A DNA stretch of 64,000 bases from Pseudomonas sp. GOM6 (lineage in GTDB: Bacteria > Pseudomonadota > Gammaproteobacteria > Pseudomonadales > Pseudomonadaceae), in assembly GCF_029537485.1 (NCBI RefSeq), contig NZ_JARPUS010000002.1:248001-312000 (forward strand), given 5' to 3'. The notes below the pieces were generated by a model, which was given only the letters and a program-made list of their open reading frames with translations, was not told where the DNA came from and searched no databases. Each line of letters opens with the position of its first letter. The stretch's first letter is position 1. The position numbers and the translations under genes are program-made. This document shows, piece after piece, positions 1 through 7,641 of the stretch.

Positions 1-16
1 GCGGCCATTCTAAAGC

Positions 17-43
17 AAAACGGCGGCCTCAAGGCCGCCGTTT
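17..43 (-). terminator. Rho-independent terminator of the ndvB-like gene
   Basis: An 11-bp GC-rich stem with a TCAA loop lies just past the minus-strand stop codon at 62-64. On the minus strand it runs into TTTTGCTTT, a usable U-tract. It fits the 3' end of the glucan synthase transcript. Confidence 0.8.
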
Positions 44-61
44 CGATGGGTTGTGCCCGGT

Positions 62-2659
62 TCAGGTGGCGCTGGCCGGCTCGTTAGCGGCCTGTTCCTG
101 CGGCTTGGGCAGCGACGACAGCAGAGCCATCAGCAAGGCCGCCAGATAGGGCAACGACTGCACCAGCAGGGTGGCCACCCAGAACTTCACGTCGGCGTTG
201 CCGATGTCCTGGGCGAAGCTGATGCCGATGGCCGCGCCCCACAGCAGGAGCATGACGAACACCTCCTCGCGGGCCTCGGCCAGGGCAACCAGGATGCCGT
301 GGTTGCTGGCCATCTTCGGCGTGCGGAAGAACGGGATGGTCTTGGTGAACGCCCCGTACAGCACGGCCTTGGCAATGGTGTGCGACAGCGCGAGGCCGGC
401 GATCGCCGCCTGGAACGCACGCTTGATATCGACCCCCACGGCCTTGTGGTAGAGGTACATGATCTTGCCGAACTTGAAGAAGAACAGCGCCAGCGGCGGG
501 ATGGCGAAGATCATCAGCGGCGGATCGACCCGGTTGGGCACGATGATCATGGCCGCCGACCAGAGCAGGGCGCCGATGGTGAAGAAGATGTTCAGGCCAT
601 CGGCGATCCACGGCAGCCAGCCGGCGATGAAGTGATAGCGCTGGCCGCGGGTCAGCTGCGAGCCTTCGCCACGGAACAACGAGCGGGCGTGGCCCTTCAT
701 GATCTGGATGGCGCCGTAGGCCCAGCGGAAGCGCTGTTTCTTGTAGTCGATGAAGGTGTCCGGCATCAGCCCACGGCCGTAGCTCTGGTGCGCGTAGGCC
801 GCCGAGTAACCGTGCTCGAACACCCGCAGGCCCAGCTCGGCGTCCTCGCAGATGGTCCAGTCGGCCCATTTCAGCTGGTCCATCACGCTGCGCCGAATCA
901 TGGTCATGGTGCCGTGCTGGATGATCGCGTCGCGGTCGTTGCGGGTGACCATGCCGATGTGGAAGAAGCCCTTGTACTCGGCGTAGCAGAGCTTCTTGAA
1001 GCTGCTCTCGTCACCGTCGCGGTAGTCCTGCGGCGACTGCACCACGGCGATCTTCGGGTTGGCGAAGTGCGGCACCATGTGCTTGAGCCAGTTGGGGTCG
1101 ACGCAGTAGTCGGAGTCGATCACCGCCACCACTTCAGCATCGGGCGCGGTGTGCGGCAGGATGTAGTTCAGCGCGCCGCCCTTGAAGCCCTCGATGGGCG
1201 CGACATGGAAGAAGCGGAAGCGCTCGCCCAGTTGCTGGCAGTAAGCCTCGACCGGCTCCCAGACCTTCGGATCCTTGGTGTTGTTATCGATGACAATGAC
1301 TTCGAAGTCCGGATAGTCCAGGGCGGCCAGGGCATCCAGGGTCTGCTTCACCATCTCCGGCGGCTCGTTATAGCAGGGCACGTGGATCGACACCTTGGGC
1401 CGGTAGGCGCTGTCGCCGAGGACGGGCAGGAAGGCCCGGCGACGTTTTCTGACCCAGGCCGTTTCGGCCAGCTCATGGGCCTCGGTGAGCAGGACGATGA
1501 ACACGCCCAGCGCGCCGATGCCGAGCAGGCCGCCGACGGTCAGGCTGAACCAGGTGCTGTACTGCTGGCTGTAGTCGTAGGCAATCCACACCAGAGCCGA
1601 GCCGCCAACGAAGGCGACGAAGGTGAGGAAGGTGCGCCCGCGCTGACGCAACGAGCTGCCGTCGATGAGCATCAGGGCCAGGGCCAGCAGGCCCATGACC
1701 ACCGAAGCGACGGCCAGCATGCGCCATTGCGGAATGGCGATCACCGGGCCCTCGAAGGCGAACTTGGGCTGGCGATCGAGGTTGTACACGCCCCAGTAGG
1801 CGCCGACCGAACCTTCGTCGCTGGCCTTCCACGGCTGGTCGAAGGCTTCGATGACGAAATAGTTGTAGCCCTTGGCGTTCAATGCGTTGACCAGGGTGCG
1901 CAGGTACACCGCCTGTTCGGCCTGATCCGCCTCGGCGCCGCCACGGGTACGGCCGTTGCTTGGCCAACCCACTTCGGAGAGCAGCAGCGGCTTCTTCGGG
2001 AACAGCTTCTTCAGGTCCTTGGCACGTTCGAGGACGAACTCGGTGGAGTCCTCCATCGGCACGAATTCCCAGTAGGGCAGGACGTGGGCGGCGATCAGGT
2101 CGACGTGGTCACCGAGTTCCGGGTGCTCCTGCCAGATGTGCCATTGCTCGGAGGTGGTGACCGGTACCTTGACCGCGGCGCGCACCCGGTCGATGTAGGC
2201 AACCAGCTCCGGCACCTTGATTTCGTTGCGGTACAGGGCCTCGTTACCCACGGCCACGCGCACCACGCTGCGCGAGGTGTTGGCCAGTTCGATGGCCTTG
2301 GCGATTTCGCGCTCGTTGCGCTCCAGGTCGGTGCTGATCCAGATGCCCAGGGTCACGCGCAGGCCGAACTCTTCGGCGATGCGTGGAATATCGGCCAGCT
2401 TGCCGTCCACCGAGTAGGTACGGATGTTGTCGGTCTGCCGGCTGAGCAGTTCCAGGTCCTGACGGATCTGTGCGTCGTCCGGGTAAACACCGGTCTGCGG
2501 GTTCTGCCCGACGCGGAAAGGCGAGAAGGAGTAACCGGCGATCTGCTCCGGCCAGTCGGGGGCGCTGACGGGGCGGTTGTAGAGCGCCCAGAGGCCGGTG
2601 AACAGCGCGGCGACCGCGACGATGACCACCAGATTGAGTCCGAATTTGCGCGTTGGCAT
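62..2659 (-). CDS. ndvB: NdvB-like beta-glucan synthase, GH17-GT2 fusion, inner membrane
   Basis: Predicted 865-residue inner-membrane enzyme. After a membrane segment (about 7-27) comes a GH17-like region with both expected glutamates, in VGNEALYRN (E140) and LSEVGWPS (E229). Membrane segments follow at about 312-332, 343-361 and 371-392, then a processive GT2 domain: DSD (515-517), TICED (602-606), QRFRW (642-646), and more C-terminal membrane helices. This matches the architecture of P. aeruginosa NdvB, which makes cyclic beta-1,3-glucan linked to biofilm antibiotic tolerance. The GH17 part probably remodels or cyclises the chain (inference). Start chosen at ATG 2659, directly before the membrane segment; a GTG at 2707 would add 16 residues. 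No strong ribosome site is visible for either. The gene stands alone and ends at a terminator. Confidence 0.85.
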   Translation of the reverse strand: MPTRKFGLNLVVIVAVAALFTGLWALYNRPVSAPDWPEQIAGYSFSPFRVGQNPQTGVYPDDAQIRQDLELLSRQTDNIRTYSVDGKLADIPRIAEEFGLRVTLGIWISTDLERNEREIAKAIELANTSRSVVRVAVGNEALYRNEIKVPELVAYIDRVRAAVKVPVTTSEQWHIWQEHPELGDHVDLIAAHVLPYWEFVPMEDSTEFVLERAKDLKKLFPKKPLLLSEVGWPSNGRTRGGAEADQAEQAVYLRTLVNALNAKGYNYFVIEAFDQPWKASDEGSVGAYWGVYNLDRQPKFAFEGPVIAIPQWRMLAVASVVMGLLALALMLIDGSSLRQRGRTFLTFVAFVGGSALVWIAYDYSQQYSTWFSLTVGGLLGIGALGVFIVLLTEAHELAETAWVRKRRRAFLPVLGDSAYRPKVSIHVPCYNEPPEMVKQTLDALAALDYPDFEVIVIDNNTKDPKVWEPVEAYCQQLGERFRFFHVAPIEGFKGGALNYILPHTAPDAEVVAVIDSDYCVDPNWLKHMVPHFANPKIAVVQSPQDYRDGDESSFKKLCYAEYKGFFHIGMVTRNDRDAIIQHGTMTMIRRSVMDQLKWADWTICEDAELGLRVFEHGYSAAYAHQSYGRGLMPDTFIDYKKQRFRWAYGAIQIMKGHARSLFRGEGSQLTRGQRYHFIAGWLPWIADGLNIFFTIGALLWSAAMIIVPNRVDPPLMIFAIPPLALFFFKFGKIMYLYHKAVGVDIKRAFQAAIAGLALSHTIAKAVLYGAFTKTIPFFRTPKMASNHGILVALAEAREEVFVMLLLWGAAIGISFAQDIGNADVKFWVATLLVQSLPYLAALLMALLSSLPKPQEQAANEPASAT

Positions 2660-2969
2660 CTTGCTTGTGGGTTCCGTAAGGAGGAACGAGGAAGGCCCGG
2701 TGAACACCGGTCGGCGCGCATGCTACTCCGCCTCCCGATGCCTGTATAGCGGCGCCTGGAGCGCCCTTCGCTTGGGCCTTACAGGCGTCGGAAAGTTCGT
2801 TGTTTTTGCAGCCGGGGCGCAGGCGCTGACTGGCGAAGGCGAGCCCGGTGCGAACAGTTGCAGAGGGAGAACATCAGCTGAGCGATTGGCGTGCACGATG
2901 TCGGCGTGTGCATAACGAAAGCGCGTTGTAGCCGTATAATGGCGCCCTGATTTCGAGGGTGTACGGCAA
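2660..2969. other. Intergenic region between divergent ndvB and tcdA
   Basis: This 310-base gap has no convincing gene. It must carry the promoters of both divergent neighbours. A perfect TATAAT lies at 2935-2940 on the plus strand, 29 bases before tcdA, but the expected -35 position (2912-2917) is poor. A short GTTCC/GGAAC inverted repeat near 2673-2689 sits in the ndvB leader. Nothing else stands out. Confidence 0.5.
2935..2940 (+). promoter_or_regulatory. Probable -10 element of the tcdA promoter
   Basis: A consensus TATAAT 29 bases before the tcdA start codon. No good -35 hexamer is found 16-18 bases upstream, so the call rests on the -10 alone. Confidence 0.5.
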
Positions 2970-3779
2970 ATGACAGACGAACAGCGCTTCGGCGGCATCG
3001 CCCGGCTTTATGGGCGTGAGGGGCTGGAGCGCCTGGGCGCGGCCCATGTGGCGGTGGTGGGTATTGGCGGCGTCGGCTCCTGGGCGGCCGAGGCGCTGGC
3101 CCGTTCCGGGGTGGGCGAGATCTCGCTGTTCGACCTGGACGACGTGTGCATCACCAACACCAACCGCCAGGTGCATGCCATCGAGGGGGCCGTGGGCAAG
3201 GCCAAGGTCGACGAGATGGCCGCGCGCATCCATGCCATCAACCCGGCCTGCACGGTGCACGCGGTAGCCGACTTCGTCACCCGCGAGACCATGGCCGAGT
3301 ACATCACCGAGCAGCTCGACGCGGTGATCGACTGTATCGACAGCGTGGCGGCCAAGGCCGCGCTGATCGCCTGGTGCAAACGGCGCAAGATTCAGATCGT
3401 CACCACCGGTGGTGCCGGTGGCCAGGTCGACCCGACACAGATCCAGGTGGCCGACCTCAACAAGACCTTCAATGACCCGCTGGCGGCCAAGGTGCGCAGC
3501 ACCCTGCGCCGCGACTACAACTTCTCGCGCACGCCGGGGCGTACTTACAGCGTACCTTGCGTGTTTTCCACCGAGCAGCTGCGCTATCCCAAGCCCGACG
3601 GTACTGTGTGCCAGGCCAAGGGTTTCGTTGGTGAGGGTGTGAAACTCGACTGCGCTGGCGGCTTCGGCGCGGTGATGATGGTCACCGCCAGCTTCGGCAT
3701 GGCGGCGGCCGCGCGCATCATCGACAAGCTGGTGGCTGGCGCACGGCGCCCGTCAGAGCGCAGCGCCAAGCCTGTTTAA
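2970..3779 (+). CDS. tcdA: tRNA threonylcarbamoyladenosine dehydratase TcdA
   Basis: A 269-residue E1-like ThiF/MoeB-fold protein. The nucleotide-binding GIGGVG (31-36) and following helix lie near the N terminus. TcdA (CsdL/YgdL) uses ATP to cyclise t6A37 of ANN-reading tRNAs to the ct6A hydantoin, helped by the cysteine desulfurase CsdA and its partner CsdE. Genes for both lie within 1 kb downstream on the opposite strand, which strongly supports the assignment. The start ATG is preceded by GAGGGT at a good distance. A C-terminal membrane-associating helix (GAVMMVTASFGMAAAARII) is as usual for the family. Confidence 0.93.
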   Translation: MTDEQRFGGIARLYGREGLERLGAAHVAVVGIGGVGSWAAEALARSGVGEISLFDLDDVCITNTNRQVHAIEGAVGKAKVDEMAARIHAINPACTVHAVADFVTRETMAEYITEQLDAVIDCIDSVAAKAALIAWCKRRKIQIVTTGGAGGQVDPTQIQVADLNKTFNDPLAAKVRSTLRRDYNFSRTPGRTYSVPCVFSTEQLRYPKPDGTVCQAKGFVGEGVKLDCAGGFGAVMMVTASFGMAAAARIIDKLVAGARRPSERSAKPV

Positions 3780-3794
3780 CACGCAGGAGCCGTG

Positions 3795-3814
3795 GTAGCG
3801 GCTTCGACCGCGAT
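3795..3814 (+). repeat. Possible decayed single REP element
   Basis: A GTAG head is followed by a small GCGG/CCGC palindrome ending in CGAT. It resembles one arm of the REP doublets at 61.3 kb with a short deletion. It sits in the 86-base gap between tcdA and the yehS-like gene. Confidence 0.35.
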
Positions 3815-3865
3815 CACTCCATTACCCGATCACTTGCGCCGCCGGCGCCTGCATAAGAGTGTGCT

Positions 3866-4327
3866 ATGAACAACAACGACGTACTGCGCAGCCTGCGCTA
3901 TCTGCTGGATATCAATGATGCCGAGCTGGCAGGTATCTGCGGGGTGGCCGATTTCGACCTCGACCCGGCACTCGTGCCCGCTTTGCTGAAGAAGGATGAC
4001 GAGGAGGGGTTCCAGCCGTGCACCGACGCAGTGCTGGCGCATTTCCTGGCTGGCCTGGTGTTGCACAAGCGCGGGCGTGATGAGAGTCGCCCGCCGCTGC
4101 CGGTGGAGAAGCGCCTGACCAACAACATCATCCTCAAGAAGCTGCGAGTGGCCTTCGAGCTGCGCGACGATGATCTGCACGAGATCCTGCGCCTGGCCGA
4201 CCTGCCGATGACCAAGGCCGAGCTGAGTGCGTTGTTCCGTAGCCCGGAGCACAAGAACTACCGCGCCTGCGGCGATCAGGTATTGCGCAATTTCCTGCGT
4301 GGGCTGACCGAGCGCCAGCGTGGCTAG
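3866..4327 (+). CDS. YehS-like DUF1456 protein
   Basis: A 153-residue cytosolic protein of the DUF1456/YehS family, function unknown. It consists of two copies of one roughly 65-residue unit: copy 1 starts NNNDVLRSLRYLL (2-14) and copy 2 NNIILKKLRVAFEL (86-99). Each ends in a conserved phenylalanine-rich helix (HFLAGL; NFLRGL). No signal peptide or membrane helix. It follows tcdA on the same strand with an 86-base gap, so co-transcription is possible. Its TAG stop and the stop of convergent csdE share the tetranucleotide CTAG. Confidence 0.8.
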   Translation: MNNNDVLRSLRYLLDINDAELAGICGVADFDLDPALVPALLKKDDEEGFQPCTDAVLAHFLAGLVLHKRGRDESRPPLPVEKRLTNNIILKKLRVAFELRDDDLHEILRLADLPMTKAELSALFRSPEHKNYRACGDQVLRNFLRGLTERQRG

Positions 4328-4731
4328 GCTCGGGTGAGTTCGCGCATGCGCTGCAGCACGGCGTTGAGGCCGTTGCTGCGCGAGGGCGAGAGCTGCCGGC
4401 TCAACCCCAGCTGGCTGAACCACTCGGCCAGGTCCAGGCTCTGCAAGGCCTGAGTTTCCAGCCCGTCGATACGCGCCAGCAACAGGGCCAGCAGGCCGCG
4501 GATCAGGCGAGCATCGCTGGCGGCGCGAAACTGCCAGACGCCCTGGTGGCAGTCGCCGACCAGCCAGACCAGGCTCTCGCAGCCGTTGACGCGGTTGGCT
4601 TCGCAGCGTTCCGCCTCGCTCAGTGGTTGCAGGCGTTCGCCCCACTGCATCAGCAGGCGTGCACGTTGCTCCCAGCCGGGGCAGGCGGAGAAGGCGTCGA
4701 GCGCCTCCTGGGCGTTGCCGGGCAGACTCAT
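4324..4731 (-). CDS. csdE: CsdE/SufE-type sulfur acceptor
   Basis: A 135-residue SufE-fold protein. The sulfur-accepting cysteine is C51 in NRVNGCESLVWL. SufE/CsdE proteins take persulfide sulfur from their cognate desulfurase and stimulate its activity. The start codon overlaps the csdA stop by 4 bases, so the two are translated together. Linkage to tcdA points to the CsdA-CsdE pair used for ct6A rather than to a SUF operon: no sufBCD genes are nearby. Its stop overlaps the convergent yehS-like gene, with no terminator between them. Confidence 0.9.
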   Translation of the reverse strand: MSLPGNAQEALDAFSACPGWEQRARLLMQWGERLQPLSEAERCEANRVNGCESLVWLVGDCHQGVWQFRAASDARLIRGLLALLLARIDGLETQALQSLDLAEWFSQLGLSRQLSPSRSNGLNAVLQRMRELTRA

Positions 4732-5933
4732 CGCAGCAACTCCAGGGCCTTGTCCAGGGCACTGAAGAAGCGCTCCAGATCCTCGCCATTGTTGTACAGG
4801 GCCAGCGAGACCCGGATCGCGCCAGGCAGTCCGAGGCGCTTGAGCAGCGGCATGGCGCAGTGATGGCCGTTGCGCACCGCAATCCCCTGATCAGTGAGCA
4901 GGTGGGCCAGGTCGGCGCCGTGCACGCCGTCCACGGTAAAGCTGGCCAGGGCCACCTGCGGCGTGCCCAGCAGCCGAATGCCGTCGCGGATGCTCAGGCC
5001 AGCCAGCAGCTTGGCATGCAGGGTGGCTTCGTGGCCGTTGACGGCGGCCTGATCCAGTCCGTTCAGATAGTCCAGTGCTGCGCCCAGGGCTATCACGCTG
5101 GAGACGGCTGGCGTGCCAGCCTCGTACCCCAGCGGCGCCGGACGAAAACGGGCGTGCTGATAATCTGCTTCCAGCACCATCTCGCCGCCAAACTGCCAGG
5201 GGCGCAGCTGCTCCAGCGCGGCGCGTCGGCCGTAGAGCAGGCCCACCCCGTCCGGGCCATAGAGCTTGTGGCTGGAGCAAACGTAGAAGTCGCAGCCCAG
5301 CGCTTGCAGATCATGGCGGCCATGCACCACGCCCTGGGCGCCGTCGACCACGGTTAGCGCGCCATGTGCCTGGGCCATGGCCAGCAGCTCGGCCAGCGGT
5401 TGCCAGCGACCGAGGACGTTGGAGAGCTGCGACACGGCGAGCAAGCGAGTATGCGGGCCGATCAGCTCGCCAGCTTGCGCCAGGTCTATCTGGCCCTCGG
5501 TGTCGAGCGGCAGGATCACCAGGTGCAAGCCGCGGCGTTCTGCCAGTTGTTGCCAGGGCAGCAGGTTGGCGTGGTGCTCCAGGGCGCTGACGGCTATTTC
5601 ATCGCCGGGTTGCAGCAGGTGCTCCAGGCCGTAGGCGAGCAGGTTCAGCGATTCGGTGCTGCCTCGGGTGAAGACGATTTCCTCGCGACTGGCGGCATTC
5701 AGCCAGGCGGCAGCCTTGTCGCGTGTGGCTTCGAAGGCGCGAGTGGCACGCTCGCCCGGCAGGTGCTGGGCGCGGTGCACATTGGCCGCGCCGCTGGCGT
5801 AGTAGCCAAGCAGGCTATTCAGCACAGCTTGCGGCTTTTGCGCGGTGGCGGCGCTGTCCAGATAGGTCTGGCCTTCGGCTTCGAGGGCGAGGATGCCGGG
5901 AAAGTCGGCGCGCCAGGGAGAGATCAGAGACAT
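4728..5933 (-). CDS. csdA: Cysteine desulfurase CsdA (SufS/CsdA class II)
   Basis: A 401-residue PLP enzyme that converts cysteine to alanine and passes persulfide to CsdE and the TcdA pathway. The PLP lysine is K223 in SSHKLYGPDG; the persulfide cysteine is C359 in GHHCAMPLL, with the class II C-terminal loop. Start chosen at ATG 5933 (MSLISPWRADFPG); a GTG 12 bases upstream is possible. A minus-strand TATACT (plus 5963-5968), 29 bases before the start, may be its -10. SufS cannot be excluded by sequence alone; csdE/tcdA context favours CsdA. Confidence 0.88.
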   Translation of the reverse strand: MSLISPWRADFPGILALEAEGQTYLDSAATAQKPQAVLNSLLGYYASGAANVHRAQHLPGERATRAFEATRDKAAAWLNAASREEIVFTRGSTESLNLLAYGLEHLLQPGDEIAVSALEHHANLLPWQQLAERRGLHLVILPLDTEGQIDLAQAGELIGPHTRLLAVSQLSNVLGRWQPLAELLAMAQAHGALTVVDGAQGVVHGRHDLQALGCDFYVCSSHKLYGPDGVGLLYGRRAALEQLRPWQFGGEMVLEADYQHARFRPAPLGYEAGTPAVSSVIALGAALDYLNGLDQAAVNGHEATLHAKLLAGLSIRDGIRLLGTPQVALASFTVDGVHGADLAHLLTDQGIAVRNGHHCAMPLLKRLGLPGAIRVSLALYNNGEDLERFFSALDKALELLR

Positions 5934-5965
5934 GGGCGATGGCACTGCTGGGAAATGTGCTCAGT

Positions 5966-5997
5966 ATAAATAGAGAGGCCGGGCATGAGCCCGGCCT
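5966..5997 (-). terminator. Terminator after dapD
   Basis: A 9-bp stem (AGGCCGGGC with its complement) and ATGA loop occupy 5976-5997. On the minus strand it is followed by a T-rich tail, TCTCTATTTAT, just after dapD. The tail overlaps the possible csdA -10, so the two transcription units are packed end to end. Confidence 0.65.
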
Positions 5998-6014
5998 TCT
6001 TTAACACCCTGCGC

Positions 6015-7052
6015 TCAGTTGTGCGCGTGCAGCGCCTCGTTCAGCTCGATGGCGGTCTTGTTGGTCTTGCATTCCACCGCGCCGCTCTGCGAGTTGCGGC
6101 GGAACAGCAGGTCGGCCTGACCGGCCAGGTCGCGGGCCTTGACCACTTTGACCAGGTTGTTGGCGTCGTCGAGCAGCGCCACTTTGGTGCCGGCGGTGAT
6201 ATACAGGCCGGATTCCACGGTGTTGCGGTCGCCCAGCGGGATGCCGATGCCGGCGTTGGCGCCGATCAGGCAGCCTTCACCGACGGAAATGACGATGTTG
6301 CCGCCACCGGACAGGGTGCCCATGGTCGAGCAGCCGCCGCCCAGGTCGGAACCCTTGCCGACGAACACGCCGGCGGAAACGCGGCCTTCGATCATGCCCG
6401 GGCCGGCGGTGCCGGCGTTGAAGTTGACGAAGCCTTCGTGCATCACGGTGGTGCCTTCGCCGATGTAGGCGCCCAGGCGCACGCGGGCGCTGTCGGCGAT
6501 ACGCACGCCGGCCGGCACCACGTAGTCGGTCATCTTGGGGAACTTGTCCACCGAGAACACTTCCAGCAGATCGCCCTTCAGGCGCGCTTCCAGCTGGCGC
6601 TCGGCCAGCTCGCTGAGGTCGACGGCGCCCTGGCTGGTCCAGGCCACGTTCGGCAGCAGCGGGAACACGCCGGCCAGGCTCAGGCCGTGCGGTTTGACCA
6701 GACGGTGGGAGATCAGGTGCAGTTTGAGGTAGGCCTCGGGGGTGGAGGACAGCTCCTTGTCTTCGGCTAGCAGGGTGGCGACCAGCGGCTTGGTGCTCTC
6801 GGCCAGACGGGTCAGCAGGGCGGACTGCAGCGGGTCGATGTTACGCAGCTCGTTGGCCAGCTCAGCCGCCTGATTGGTGCTGATGGCGATGGCCTGGTTG
6901 CCACCGGTGTAGCCCAGCTTGGCGGTCACGGCGCTGACCAGTTCGGCGCCCGGGTTGAGCAGCGGCTGCGCGTAGAAGACTTCCAGCCAGGCGCCCTGGC
7001 GGTTCTGGGTGCCGACGCCAAAGGCCAGGCTGAACAGGGAGGAGGTTGTCAT
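6015..7052 (-). CDS. dapD: Tetrahydrodipicolinate N-succinyltransferase
   Basis: A 345-residue trimeric left-handed beta-helix acyltransferase that transfers succinyl from succinyl-CoA to tetrahydrodipicolinate in the lysine/meso-diaminopimelate pathway. Hexapeptide repeats run from about 180 to 300, for example SARVRLGAYIGEGTTV and MIEGRVSAGVFVG. The length fits the long Pseudomonas/actinobacterial DapD type (about 340 residues). Start at ATG 7052, with AAGGAA nine bases upstream. The dapC gene for the next step lies 0.6 kb upstream on the same strand, separated by the small ArsC-like gene. Confidence 0.95.
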   Translation of the reverse strand: MTTSSLFSLAFGVGTQNRQGAWLEVFYAQPLLNPGAELVSAVTAKLGYTGGNQAIAISTNQAAELANELRNIDPLQSALLTRLAESTKPLVATLLAEDKELSSTPEAYLKLHLISHRLVKPHGLSLAGVFPLLPNVAWTSQGAVDLSELAERQLEARLKGDLLEVFSVDKFPKMTDYVVPAGVRIADSARVRLGAYIGEGTTVMHEGFVNFNAGTAGPGMIEGRVSAGVFVGKGSDLGGGCSTMGTLSGGGNIVISVGEGCLIGANAGIGIPLGDRNTVESGLYITAGTKVALLDDANNLVKVVKARDLAGQADLLFRRNSQSGAVECKTNKTAIELNEALHAHN

Positions 7053-7089
7053 GTTGGATTCCTTTTCTTTCAATTCGTGTTCGGCCGGG

Positions 7090-7437
7090 TCAGGCCAGCG
7101 CTTGGGCATAGAGGTCAGGCTTGAAACCGACCAGTGTGCGGTTGCCCAGGTCAAGTACCGGGCGTTTGATCATCGAAGGCTGGGCCAGCATCAGTTCGAT
7201 GGCCTTGGCCTCGTCGAGGTCGGCCTTCTGCGCATCGTCCAGCTTGCGGAAGGTGGTGCCGGCACGGTTCAGCACGGTTTGCCAGCCATGCTCGGCGCAC
7301 CACTTCTGCAGGTTGGCGCGGTCGATGGCGGCCGTCTTGTAATCGTGGAAGGCGTATTCGACCTGATGCTCGTCGAGCCAGGTGCGGGCCTTCTTCATGG
7401 TGTCACAGGCTTTGATGCCGTAGAGGGTGCAGGACAT
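7090..7437 (-). CDS. yffB: ArsC/Spx-family protein, YffB-like
   Basis: A 115-residue thioredoxin-fold protein of the ArsC/Spx superfamily. The redox-type cysteine is C11 in GIKACDTMKKAR, with a CDT motif and no second cysteine in CxxC arrangement; a second cysteine lies at C47. The RPVLDLGN motif (92-99) carries the conserved arginine and cis-proline. YffB-type proteins bind glutathione-like thiols in structural work, but their role is unsettled, so arsenate reduction should not be assumed. GAGGAA precedes the ATG. It lies between dapD and dapC, as I recall from other pseudomonads. Confidence 0.85.
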   Translation of the reverse strand: MSCTLYGIKACDTMKKARTWLDEHQVEYAFHDYKTAAIDRANLQKWCAEHGWQTVLNRAGTTFRKLDDAQKADLDEAKAIELMLAQPSMIKRPVLDLGNRTLVGFKPDLYAQALA

Positions 7438-7574
7438 GGGCGTTCCTCACGGGTCTGAGGGGCAGACCGAATAGCGTGTTCCGTCAAGATTGGCCGGCGA
7501 TTATGCCATGTCGGCACCGACGATAGCCCTGCATGCTGGCGGACGATCGTTTCACGATCTTTTCACTTGTGGCT

Positions 7575-7634
7575 GGGCAGGGTGAGGTTGTGATGCTCCT
7601 CCTCCTGCCCGGCCCAGTGCCGGGTTTCTTTTAT
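7575..7634 (+). terminator. Plus-strand terminator-like hairpin without an upstream plus-strand gene
   Basis: A CCCGGC stem with CCAGT loop (7608-7624) is followed by TTTCTTTTAT on the plus strand. A second hairpin, GGGCAGG at 7575-7581 with CCTGCCC at 7604-7610, shares three bases with it, so only one can form fully. Genes on both sides are on the minus strand, where no U-tract follows. It may end a small RNA or an antisense transcript. Confidence 0.5.
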
Positions 7635-7641
7635 CCGCTGT

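Noticed and set aside
2353..2721. Short minus-strand frame starting ATGCGCGCC with a good ribosome site, out of frame with ndvB
   Set aside because: It runs 300 bases into ndvB in another frame and gives an arginine/serine-rich product typical of shadow frames. A leader-peptide role cannot be excluded but has no support.
53..2749. An 898-codon open frame antisense to ndvB
   Set aside because: High GC and strong codon bias leave the opposite strand open. The translation is low-complexity, rich in Gln, His, Gly and Val, with no family motif, and ndvB has clear domains.
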